Part shown: positions 36,601-48,600 of the stretch, one piece after another
Position numbering within the stretch: position 1 is the stretch's first letter
Layout of the letters: every line of letters begins with the position of its first letter
Origin: Cryptomeria japonica
Lineage: Eukaryota > Streptophyta > Pinopsida > Cupressales > Cupressaceae
Reading direction: 5' to 3'
DNA: 64,000 nt
Assembly (NCBI RefSeq): GCF_030272615.1
Contig: NC_081415.1
Span: 420,166,257-420,230,256 of the forward strand
The notes under the pieces: generated by a model
What the model was told of the DNA's origin: nothing
Seen by the model: only the letters and a program-made list of their open reading frames with translations
Databases searched by the model: none
Translations under genes and position numbers: made by a program

Positions 36601-39600
36601 TCAAATTGAACTTCGGCAGTGCCTCTAGGGGTAACTAGGGAACCTCTAGCGTCGATTGCATAATCAAGGATCATAGGCAGAAATTGATTAGCCATGCATC
36701 CAAAAACTAACCAATGGGACTACTAATGAGGCCAAGGCATAGGAATTCCTCTTGTGATTTGTTGGGTGAAAATTTTGTAAGCTGATGAAGGTTCACAAAA
36801 TGTGTATTTCACAACAGCACACGAAATGATATCTCTCAGAAGGCAAGATATAATTACTCCTAATTATAAGGGAAGGCTCCCCCTTGCTACTGCAACTATT
36901 TTTTATTTTTCCTGCCTGGTAATTTTACACTAATCCAAGGTACAATAACAACTTGGTTCTCTTCTTTCAAAACTAGTTATATCCAATTCTCTTTTAAGGA
37001 TAGACTTTCCCTTAACTTAAATAACTTTGAAAACTTGCAGTAATATTATACTAACTAATTTGGAAAGTAAAGTGTCCATGAAAGAACAAAGTCTTCCGTT
37101 ACTTTCCTTTTCTAAAGATGACTTGGGACGGGAATTTGCACACTTAAGAACTCAAAGATTCCTTCTATGTACAAAGATTCCTATCAACCATTGTAACCCA
37201 AATATATTGTCAGCTCCAAGACTCACAAATATATTAAAAGATATTCTACTCAAGCCATATAGTCCGTATAGCACAAAGACTCTACTTTTTATCCTTCAAA
37301 TACAACTTTTGGAGATGACTTGTATAAGCTCAAAGACTTAAAGTAATTTCTTCTCAACTAATTCCCAATTTCTGAATTTCCAAAGTAACTCAAAGATTAC
37401 TTGTAAACACTCAAAAATTCTTCAATATTCAATACTAATAGCTATAACCAACTTTAATCATTCAAGAACGTATGATATCAATGACATAAGAACGTTCATA
37501 CCACATAAAAGATTGAACTCCAAACAAAGTTTGAATGCCAAGCTCTTCTCTTTCATGATTAAATTGCAAATTTACAAAATGAACACCAAGTCTCAATTTG
37601 CTCTTCACTTTGGCAGAGTTTTGTTGCATAAACAAAGATGGAAAAAAGATCCTTATTACAATAATAACCCTCATATATATAGGAGAGGGGTGCAGCATGA
37701 AAATAGGAAATTATAACTAATTCTATGACTAAGTCAAAAGAAGAGTTTGATTTGACTTAGGACGTGTGCACTCAACAGGTGCACATATGCAGTTACAAAA
37801 TGACAACTGAGGTGTCGATAGACATAATAAAATGCCACTGAAAAAACACAAAAATGACTAAGTGTCATTCCCTTGAGCTGAATTTCGCTTTTTGAACCCC
37901 TCGATCTTCTACAAAGCATTCTTCATTTGAATTTTATCAAGTCCCAAGGTATTTCCGGTGATGATTTTGACCCTTGTGATAGAATCTTCTAACTCAGTAC
38001 AACACTTCTTATGTTTCTTTAGAAGTGAATCAAGAAAATCCAAAATTAATTGAAGATCAAGTAATTTATCAATGGAGGATAAAGAGAAGTCTTCCCTATC
38101 AACCTCAGCAGTCAAGAGTAAGCTAAAGTCTTTGATGATTTCATCTTCATTCAGCACCTTTTCATTTTCATCAAGGAAAGCACATGGGATTTCGGAGATT
38201 TTGGCAACGATCTTTGTTTTCTTATCAGCACATTCTTTTTGCGCCTTCCTCGTATCCTTAACTAAGCGTTCAAGAATATTCATCTGGTGCTCCAAAGTTT
38301 CTCGTTGCTCGATGTACATGCGCCATGAAGGAATGACACCATTTTGGATGAGGTCATCAAGATCATAATCTTCAAACTTCAACAAGGCTTCAAAATCCTT
38401 TTCTTGTGTTTCAAGTTCTTGGAAGAAAATTTCTATGGTACTATCCACCTCTCTCCTTACAGCATCAAGGTTGTTGACAATGGTGCAAGCTGAACTCAGG
38501 AGCCGTGTACCTTGGCTTAGCATTCGATCCATCCATTCTCCTACAACTCTACTCTTTGATGCGGCCTACTTAGCTCTCTTAACAACTTGGTCATCCAAAG
38601 AAGTTGCCACTAGTTCAACATCTTTTGAAGACTCGGTCACTTTGATAAGAATTACGATGAGTTGCTCAATTTGTGCCTTAAGTTGATCTTTCTTGACCTT
38701 ATCCTCGTCATACCTGGAAACTAAAGCCTCCAAGGTAGACTGAGCGTCCTGTGCCACAAAATCATTAGTTTGCTTACCTAGATCAATACTTTGAATGGTA
38801 TAATCTGAGTCCTAGATCTATCCAATGATAGCGTCCTGAGGAGGAATAGCAATCTCAGCATATTTATTCCTATTATTATCAACTTTTACCCTCGACAAAG
38901 TTTTGGTTTTCTTGACCGTCTTGGAATTCACAGGAACAAGCTGACTGAAATCAAAGCCTTCAGGAGAAACAAATTGTTTCTTTCTTTTAGGCACATTTGA
39001 CATCAACCAAGGAGGTAAAGTCGTATCATCACCCTCACCTGCTACCATCTCCTAAGAGGGATTGATAGAATCCTAAACGGTGGTGGTTACTATAGGAGAG
39101 GTCATGGTAATAACATGGGGAGGATTCTCAAGGGATGATTCATTGGATCTAGGGATTGCTTCATTCATGAATTTATCAAAATCATCCATCATGGTTGTGG
39201 ATACTTCAAACGAGGGAAAATCAAAAAATACATTCTCAATATTGCCATGGGGTGTATCTAGAGCAGACTCACTAGCACTAGTGGAAGATACATGAATAAC
39301 ACTTGAAGGGGAAATACATGTGACCACTGGAGGCTCAGGCTCAGAAGTAGAAATAGGAACTTGTAACATAGATGAAGGAGAAGATACCTAAAGTAAGGAT
39401 TCCTTTGCTCGTAGCATTTCTTCTATATCCAATTCATTGTGTTCTTGTTCATCCTCCTGTCCGTGAATTAAACTCTTCATCAGGATGATCACCCTCCTCT
39501 TGTTCATTTCATACCTCTAACTCTGATATTTCCTAAACATTAGAACTTGAAGGCTCTCCTTGAGTTTTACCTTTCTTAGACCCAACTGTAAATTTCAACT

Positions 39601-42600
39601 TAGGAGCCCTTGTCAAAGTAGCAGGATCTTGTTTGTTCTCGGTTCTAATCTCCAATCTCTTTCCCACTAGGCCAACAGTGTCATCATCAGAAGCAAAAGA
39701 GAAAGGTTCCAAAGGAACACCATGCAAAGATAACCAAACATTAGCATTCGTAAGAATACTCTGAAAGCGTGCCCTGATGGAAGTGCATTCCTTTTACGAT
39801 CATTGGATGAGAGGCAAAGGAGTAGAAGAAACCTTGTTCTTCTCATACATTGGATCAAAGATATCACTGTCTTCCTCCAAATCTTCAGAAACATCGGCAA
39901 GACCAAAGTCCTCAATCTGTTCAACTGCCAGCCAGCAATAATCAAGTTTTCTCGGACCTACAATCAGCCCAAACATCTTCAATCCGATGCACATGTACAT
40001 ACGCCCTTCTTCAGTTTGTTTCTCATTCCTCTGTAATCAAAATCCTTTCTAGCCTTAAAGAACCTCATGGTAACTCTTCCCATCTCCTCCTCCATTGTCG
40101 TGGCCTTAAAGATGGAATTGATAGAATACTTACCAATGGAAAGAGAAAATTTCAAACCTATCTTATGAGATCCTGATTGGGCCTCATGTACAGCATTCAT
40201 CTGACGAGCTAGCTCCATCAGTACAATCTTGTCGAAAGGGTATCAAGGGAGCATGAAGGGCTCATCATTGAAACATCCAACCCTGATATATGTGAAGGTT
40301 GGAAACTGAAGGAGCATGCATCCATATTGATTCACTACTTCCCGCGCATGATCAGACACTCTCTTGTTATACAACTTCTTATCCATCATAACCATATAAT
40401 AACCAAAGAAAGCATCATTTACTCTTCGGAAATGACTATGACTTTCCTGAAGAACCAACTGGGAATAGTATTTATGTACCTTAACCTGCCTCCTATCACC
40501 AGTAGTAGACAAACCAGGAAAATGTCTCATTGAAGTTGTAGCGTACACCAAGGAAGAAGTCATATAGAACATAAGTGTGGTAGGAACCTTGGTGAGTTGT
40601 TCACTGATCTCTTTTCCCCAAAATATCTTCTTCGTGTTTTGTCTGATCACATGAATATACCGATACATCCATTTATAGAAAGTATTAGAGGTGGGAAGTC
40701 CTTTAACTCTACTCAAAAGAGTTATCAAATCATTGACCTCTTCAATGAATTCACATCTGGAAAGAGTCTCTGGCCATCTTGCAATAGTAGGTCTTGGGGT
40801 TTTAAGCCAATTATCATTCATTTTACGCTTACACTATCTAAATTTCTATCAAAATAGGCTATAGCTGACTGCATTGTAATATCAATATACTTCTCAATAC
40901 TGGGACATTTGAAGATTGAATCAAAGAATTCTTCATCAAGCCTGATCAATTTCTTTCTGGATTCATCCTTCACACTTCTACTATCTAGATCAAAATGATC
41001 TGCCACTGCCATTACAAATTCGGGATCCTAAGCCGACATGGGAAAAGATGCTACTAAGTGGATGCCACTATTGATAATAGCTTCCATGTCACGATATGAA
41101 GGTGGTTTCTTGATTCTTTTCTGAAATTGTTCTAGATCAACATAACCTATCTCTGTGTCTCTAATGTGATCAATATTAGAAGTAACTGAAGGTGGAAAAA
41201 CCGGATGTGGGTCCTACTTCTTGAATTCCATCCCTCTTTTGTATGAATGTTCTTATGTCATTGATATCACATGTTCTTAAATGATTAAAGCTGGTTATAG
41301 TTATTAGTGTTGAATATTGAAGAACTTTTGAGTGTTTACAAGTAATCTTTGAGTTACTTTGGAAATTCAAAAATTGGGAATTAGCTGAGAAGAAATTGCT
41401 TTAAGTCTTTGAGCTTATACAAGTCATCTCCAAAAGTTGTATTTGAAGGATAAAAAGTAGAGATTTTGTGCTATACAGACTATCTGGCTAGAGTAGAATA
41501 TATTTTAATTTATTTGTGAGTCTTTGAGATGACAATATATTTGGTTTATAGTGGTTGATAGGAATCTTCGTACATAGAAGGAATCTGAGTTCTTAAGTGT
41601 GCAAATTCTCATCCCGGGTCATCTTCAGAAAAGGAAAGTAACAGAAGACTTTGTTCTTTCACGGACGCTTTACTTTCCAAATTAGTTAGTATAATATTAC
41701 TGCAAGTTTTCAAAGTTATTTAAGTTAAGGGAAAGTCTATTCTTAAAAAAGAATTGGATATACTTGGTTTTGAAAGAGGGGAACCAAGTTGTTATTGTAC
41801 CCTAGATTAGCATAAAGTTAGCAGGTAGGATAAATAGAAAATAGTTGCAGTAGCAAGGGGGAATTATATCTTGCCTTCTAAGAGGTATCATTTTGTGTGT
41901 TGTCATGAAATACACATTTTGTGAACCTTCATCAACTGACAAAATTTTCACCCAACATGATTACAAGTTTGCAAACAATTTGGAGTCAAATAAGTCCACA
42001 TTGCAAGGGATTCTATGGTAATTGTGAATGCCATTAGAAATCGAGTAACTCCCAACTAGAAGAACAATATTCTAAGGAAAATATGCCCTCTCTTGGACTC
42101 ATTAATGACCTTCACTATTAAGCATATTTATAGGGAGATAAATCAAAAAACAAACTCTGCAAATTCCGCAATAAATTGTAACATAGAATGTATAATTAGC
42201 AATTCAAAAGAGCCTTGAGCTCCCCTTGCCCTCCTTGATAACATTTGCATTCTAAAGGTAGTGAATGATTATTATCTTCCCCAAGAATATGTCCATTGCA
42301 TTGATGATGACATCGACAGTCTAGCATATGCAAGCTTTCACACTAGTACTAAGAAGACACCAGAACATCATGACTTGGGATGTATCTAGTAGCTTCAGGG
42401 AGCTCTACTTATGCACCACATTTTTGCAAGCATTTGGAGCTTCACAACATGGATACTATGGTTAGGCAATTGGCAAAGAAACACCAAATAGTATTTTTTG
42501 GAGCCATAACCAACTTGAGGTTGAAGAAGGGGTTAAAACCAACATTATTATCATCATTCATGCTCTCAAAACAATGCTTGGAAAGTCTTTCTTGGGGATG

Positions 42601-45600
42601 GAGGATGGTTGTAGAGTGAATATTGATATCTCCTCCATGCTTCTACCAATTCTCCTAGAAGCAGGGGAAGAAATGGAGGTCATCAAAGTTGTGGTTTTGG
42701 CATTAATCGAACCTCAATGGTGTAGAGGATTGAGGATAGTGTTAGATAAGTCTGTCACAAATATGGGATTTCCACTAAGGGTAGGGGCTTAGACCTTGAA
42801 CAGCTTGGCACCCACAAGATTTCCACAAAAGGTAGCGTATTAGACCCTAAACAATTTGGTTCCTATATGCCCTTGGATACCATTTGTCATCTCAAAATGA
42901 GGAACAACACAAGCACCAAGAAAAATGGACCGTTGAATTTCTAAAGATAACAACCAAAGCAGCTCCATCTATAGGAATCAACTAGACTCTTGCAATGCTA
43001 AGCAATAATGAGACTATGCGTAGTATGTACAATAGGGAAGATATTTCCTAGTAGCCAATGATGAAAGTATAACTGCACTGGCAGATATGTATAGTTTTTA
43101 TTGATAGTATACTTGCATGGGGATTTTGTAAAAATAAGACTCCCTCTACTTCAAATTAAAGAAACAGAAATGTTCATTTAAGGGAGACTGTGATAAGTTA
43201 TTAAGTAGTGTAATTCCCAACCCCATAGAGGTCGTGGCTCATGGCCATCCATGCTGAAGGAGCACCTCATATATTTCTTTTCTGTTCACTATAATGGGTG
43301 TAGCCCCCCAGGCCAACTTCATTGACCAAAAAAAAAAATATCGCAAACTTAAGTTGAACAGAAAACTGTTTACAGTCTGAAGGTCTTATTTGTCAATAAA
43401 ATCATTTCAGTTTCCCTTTACTATTTAAGAGTCGTCTAAAAGTTCTGCAAACTTGGCTTCTGCAAATGTTGATGCGCAAACACCTTCATTGCTCCTTCCA
43501 ATCTTCATCACTGCCCAGACACTTGTTTTAGAGTTTTTTCATTTTTTATCTTTATGGTTTTTGGGGGGAGACATGCCAAGACATGGGAGGGTCATCTCCT
43601 GACATTGGAGACATCGCCAAACCCATCTCAAGGACAGGATAAATGCTTCAAGGGGTGGGGGATGCATCTCCCTACAACACTGCCTGGAATACCCTACGAC
43701 TTGTAATTGTCTATTTTTTGCATGAAAGTAGACAAGTTCTTTTCCAGCAGAAAATTTTCTTATCAAAGCCCAACACATTACTAATAAAGTGAGAAACAAT
43801 AAAAATGATTAAGATTTCTACATGCATTTAAGTTTTATCAATTGATTGAAAATATAATTCTCTGAGTAGCCCCATACCATGCTTTTAAATAATGCAATTC
43901 CAGTACTAGTTCCCATTTGCTACTTCAAGATGATTATGATTTAAATTTTAGCTATTTATATTATGATGATGATTATCAAATTTCAATATAATTAATGTTT
44001 TCTTTTGTTGACATTTAGTCAGAACTTTAAAACGTAAGTTTTTAATTTTATGCATTTTACATTTTCAGATTTGTACAGCCATTGAGTATTTTTTCAAAGC
44101 TTAAAATTTTAAATAGTTTTTTAACTTTACTGCCTTTAGGTATCTGTCTCCAACCTTCTACAAATGGGGTATTGATACCTAACCTATCTCTCATACTAGT
44201 ACTAGTCCCCATCTCCTAGTAACTATGGTTTGATGGCATCAATACTCATAAATCTTTGAAACCAATGAAATGGTGCATGTGGGACAGAGTTACTTTTGCA
44301 CTAAGAATTTATAATGTTCATCGGAAATCAAAATTAGAAGCAGTTGGCCCGTTGCTTCTCAAGAAGGGGCAACCAATCCAGTTGGCAATTCTAGGAAATC
44401 ATCTAAGTTCTGACAAGATACCGAAAAAACTAGTACAGTACCTTCTTGGCAGTGTAACTTCACAGCTACATGGAGAAACATCTCTGTTAAAGATTCATTG
44501 ATAAGCTTAGAATGAGTACTACATAATGAAGATATGTGGATATCCAAACCTTGTTTCGCACATATCGTGAGAAGCATCTTCCTATTATTTCCTTGTCTTG
44601 ATTATGCTGCTTGGCTATTTGCAAGAGGCGGCCTACTCTGGGTGCCGAGGGAATTATCAATAATCTTAAAACAATACTTTCTAAGGACTAAGCAACATCA
44701 TTGATTTCCAAGCCAATTGGTGGCCATTTTGTTATAATATTGAAGAGTGTGAAAATTGAAGTGCATGAAACTGAGCATGTTAAGGATTGCATAATGAAAT
44801 ACAATGTCAGTAGCACACATAGAGTTGCAAAAAGTATCACTTTGCAGCCTTCCTTTGGTTATTTTTGAACTTGGGGTCAGTGCATACGGTGAAGAAATAT
44901 CCACATTGATGAATCATGTATAGATCAAGTAGAAAAAATTAGTATTGCAAAACTCGTTATCATTTTCTAAGGAGTTTATACATGGTAACATGAACAGTTA
45001 CAACTGGCCTAGTCCCAAACACATAAAAGTTTCATACTGCGATATATAAGTGAACAATTCCCTAGAGCCAAAATCAACATTACAGAAAATGGATATGAAT
45101 AATAAGCATGAAATTAAGAATATAGAGGAATGATGTTAAGAAAAATAACCATTCTAACTAATATAGAGTTGAAACATGTGTGGCAAAATAATTAGAATAT
45201 GAACAACCATTAACATAATATCATACTGCCGAATGAACAAATGTGATGACTTAGAACAACTGTTCAAAGAATCTCTATGGTAATTAACTAAGTCACAAGG
45301 TTCGAATTTGAATTCAAATTCGACAGCCATGAAATTCAGATGAAATTCGACAAGGGAAAAATTCGAAAAAAAATTCGGATAAAATTCGCCTTCTATAATT
45401 TTGTTTATTTTTAAATATATGTATACTTCCAATAAATTATCAGAATAGCGACCCTTGTTGGAGAAAATCCGAGGGCGACCCAGCAGTTGCAGACACCCGT
45501 GACCCAATAGATACAAAGCATATACAAAGAATACCCACGACCAGCTGAGTTGTGTTTAGAGGCAGATAGCAGTGCTTTATAGAGGAAATTCAATTAAATT

Positions 45601-48600
45601 CGATTTTTTTTATAGAAGTTTGAAATTCAATTAAATTCGAACCTCATCCATGAAAATCGCCGTATCCTGTGACTTAGGTAATTAAAGAACAAAAACAAGA
45701 AAAGGGCTTAGATAGTAGATCCTTAAGGGCAATTTAGTATGGCACAAATGATGGCAATACTGGAAGAAAATAGTCAAAAGGAAGGAATGTTGAATCTTCA
45801 AGACTTATGAATCTAAAAAATTATTATGGTGCGAATTTTTCGAGATACAGTAAACATATCATAATAAAATGGCAAAGATTGTATACAAAGAAATAGAGAA
45901 AGAAGGAACGAAATAATATCAATGTCCATAAATGACCAAAGTAAGCAAGTTTGCTTAAAAATCATATTCAATTACAACAAAGTACTGGGGCAAAAGGGCC
46001 CTTTGATGTTAAAGAAACTAAACACAAAGAGATGAAGCAAAGAAACAAATGTTTGAAATTTTCATATGATGTTCATAAATGAAAGACATTTGTACCTATA
46101 TTTGAAAAATATGGCGACATAGTAGATAAATTCACAATATTAAAACATAATTGCTTACAGAAGCTAGTAATAAGGGAGGGTGCAATTAACCTTGTAACTA
46201 AAGATTAGTTGGTGATCGGTGGTCACGTCTCACTTTATGTATTCATCCATTTCATTTTCTAATCTGATGAAATAATATCACATCAGGACTTCCCCTCTCA
46301 ATTTATAAATTCTTCCCTATCTTTGCTTGCTTTTCTCTCAAACTATCAGCAATGAAGGTGTGCAAGGGTCCACAAAAGGAAAGACGTAAGAGAAGAACTG
46401 TTGTGTCAGAAGACTCAAAGAGTAAACCTGCAATAAAGGTCTCATATTTTGAAGAAATTTTTTTTTTTTGAAAGTTTGGTCTTTGGCACAGATTCAAGTT
46501 GGTTTTCAGCAGTAAACAGCATCATATCTCTGCATAAATTAATGAGTTATATTCCACAAAAATACAGATTTTGGTAAATTTCTGAAACATAAAGGCTCGG
46601 ATCAGAAATCATATTATCCTATAAGTCTTTGTTTATCTTTTTGTTTGGTTGTTATTTTAGGTCATGGCAAATTTAAATAGCCTTATGATGTCAGAGTCTC
46701 AAAGGTTTAATGCTAATAATTACCCATTTGGAAAAGTAGAATGATAAGCATATTTGTATGTAAGAGTTTGGATGCATTTATCTATAAGGAATTTCCTAAG
46801 ATGAAGCCAAAGGGGGACTGAATTAAATAAAGATAGCTATGTATCTTTTATTTTGTTCACTACTAATGAAATATTGGATAAAGCTTCAGGTTTCACCTAC
46901 AGTGAACATATGGGAAAAACTGAAATCTATCAGATTTCTAATGTTCACACAGCATATTTTATGTTTTCAGTCAAGATGCTGGAAGGGGATTCCCTTCAAC
47001 AACATTTGTTTAAGACATAAAGGATCAACTAATAGCAATCAACTAAAAAGTAAATGACAAGTTTGTTATAATTGTTCTTTATAATTTTCCTCCATTTAAT
47101 AAAATTTGATAAATTGTATAGACAGTTGGAACAGACAATTTAGCTTAGGAAAGGAGAATCTCATAGAGTGCTTTGTTGGCTGATTCCAAGGGAAAGAAGC
47201 ACAAGCAACAATTATCTTTACTTACATCAACCAATTAAGGTAAAAACACTTCTATGTCCAACATCAGGTGGTTTTTAAATTATTTTGTGCAAAGAAGGAT
47301 CATACAAGAAAGATTGTAAGGGAGTGGTCAGCATGGCTAGAGAAAAGAGGAAATAAGGACAAGTTAACTTTGTTGATGAAGATTAGTGTACCTTAATGGT
47401 TTCCCAATGGACTCATTTGGGAAGGGATATTGGTTCCTTGATATAGATGACATCATGCCAGTAATAACATGAGTAACTAGTGTGTTTGGTTTGATTTTGT
47501 TTAAGACCTAAGCAGAGAAATTTGGAGATATTTGTTGATGGAAAATTAAATATTTTGCAGGCTAATGGAGACATCAAGATCAACCTGGATGAGGTAGAGA
47601 AATTTACATTTCAAAATGTTCTTTATATGCGTAGTTCAAATAAAACTTTCTTGTCTATCAGTAAGATCACTAGACATGGGCACTTGGAAGTCATATTTCT
47701 GGGTCCTGTCAAACGAGTTAAAGAGCATAGTCATTACAGATTTGAGGCTGTTAAGATATGATAAGTTTCTAATTTGACTGCATTCAATTAGAAGGTTGTT
47801 TTCTGTCTCTGAAGCTATGTCACCCTGAATAGAAAATTTCTTCATTTCAGAAAAATAATATGTTGGCTGGTTTTCTTTCATTTCAAACTGGGAACACATA
47901 TGTTAACCCTATATGAAGGGCGAACAGAACAGGGAAACATCCTTGAAGGAAATGGTATGAAAGGCTACTTGTTTCAAACACAACATTTCAATAATAATAT
48001 GTTTGCTGGTTTGCATTTCAAACATAGAAATTGGTATGTTCAGCTTATGGGGAGGGGAAAAAAATATTGTCGATGGAAATGGTATAAATTGGCACTTGTT
48101 ATTTCAAAACGGTGCATGCTGACATTTGTAGACTAAAGAAGTCAAAACATCTAGCATTTCAATGTTGTTAAAATCAATATCTAGTGCTTTAGAGTCTATT
48201 GTACTACACTTCCTGCTCTTGTTGATGAGTATAGAAGAATTGTGTGGGCATATTGCCTTATACACAACAGTGGTATGTTTGGAAAATGCAAGCAGTTTAA
48301 AGCTGATGTAGAGGTCGAATTGAGTTTGAATTTTAAGTTACAGGGTACCAATAATGGCGGTAATTCTAAAACAAAGGCCTTCTTAAAGAGACATAATTGT
48401 CTAAACACCCCCCACTACCTGGAGACTTGCACAATATATTATCTGTCTTCTTCCGTTATCTTGAACCCTAGCTTTTCCACTTTCTTCAGGACAGGATAAC
48501 ATGATAGTTATTGCTATAGTTAATTACTTCAGAGTTTTCATATTATTAATTGGTAAAAATGTTGTATTTTTGGTTGACCAGGAAAAATTAGACATGCAGA

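Larger units (their letters stand above)
36760..41957 (-). mobile_element. 5.2 kb element: long inverted arms, TG...CA ends, 5-bp target duplication
   Basis: The left arm (36760-37501) and right arm (41241-41957) are inverted copies, about 90% alike by eye. Their 25-bp length difference is one deletion in the right arm. The outermost bases are TGTTGGGTGAAAATTTTG on the left and its reverse complement on the right. TGATT flanks both ends (36755-36759 and 41958-41962). TG...CA and a 5-bp duplication are the signature of LTR-element integrase, yet the arms are inverted, not direct. Between them lies one broken, unidentified gene on the minus strand. The element splits an RNase H domain of an older LINE. 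Confidence 0.88.

Noticed and set aside
36755-41962. Reading the inverted-arm element as a Mutator-like element
   Set aside because: Mutator insertions give 8-11 bp duplications. The flanks match only over 5 bp (TGATT), and the termini are TG...CA.
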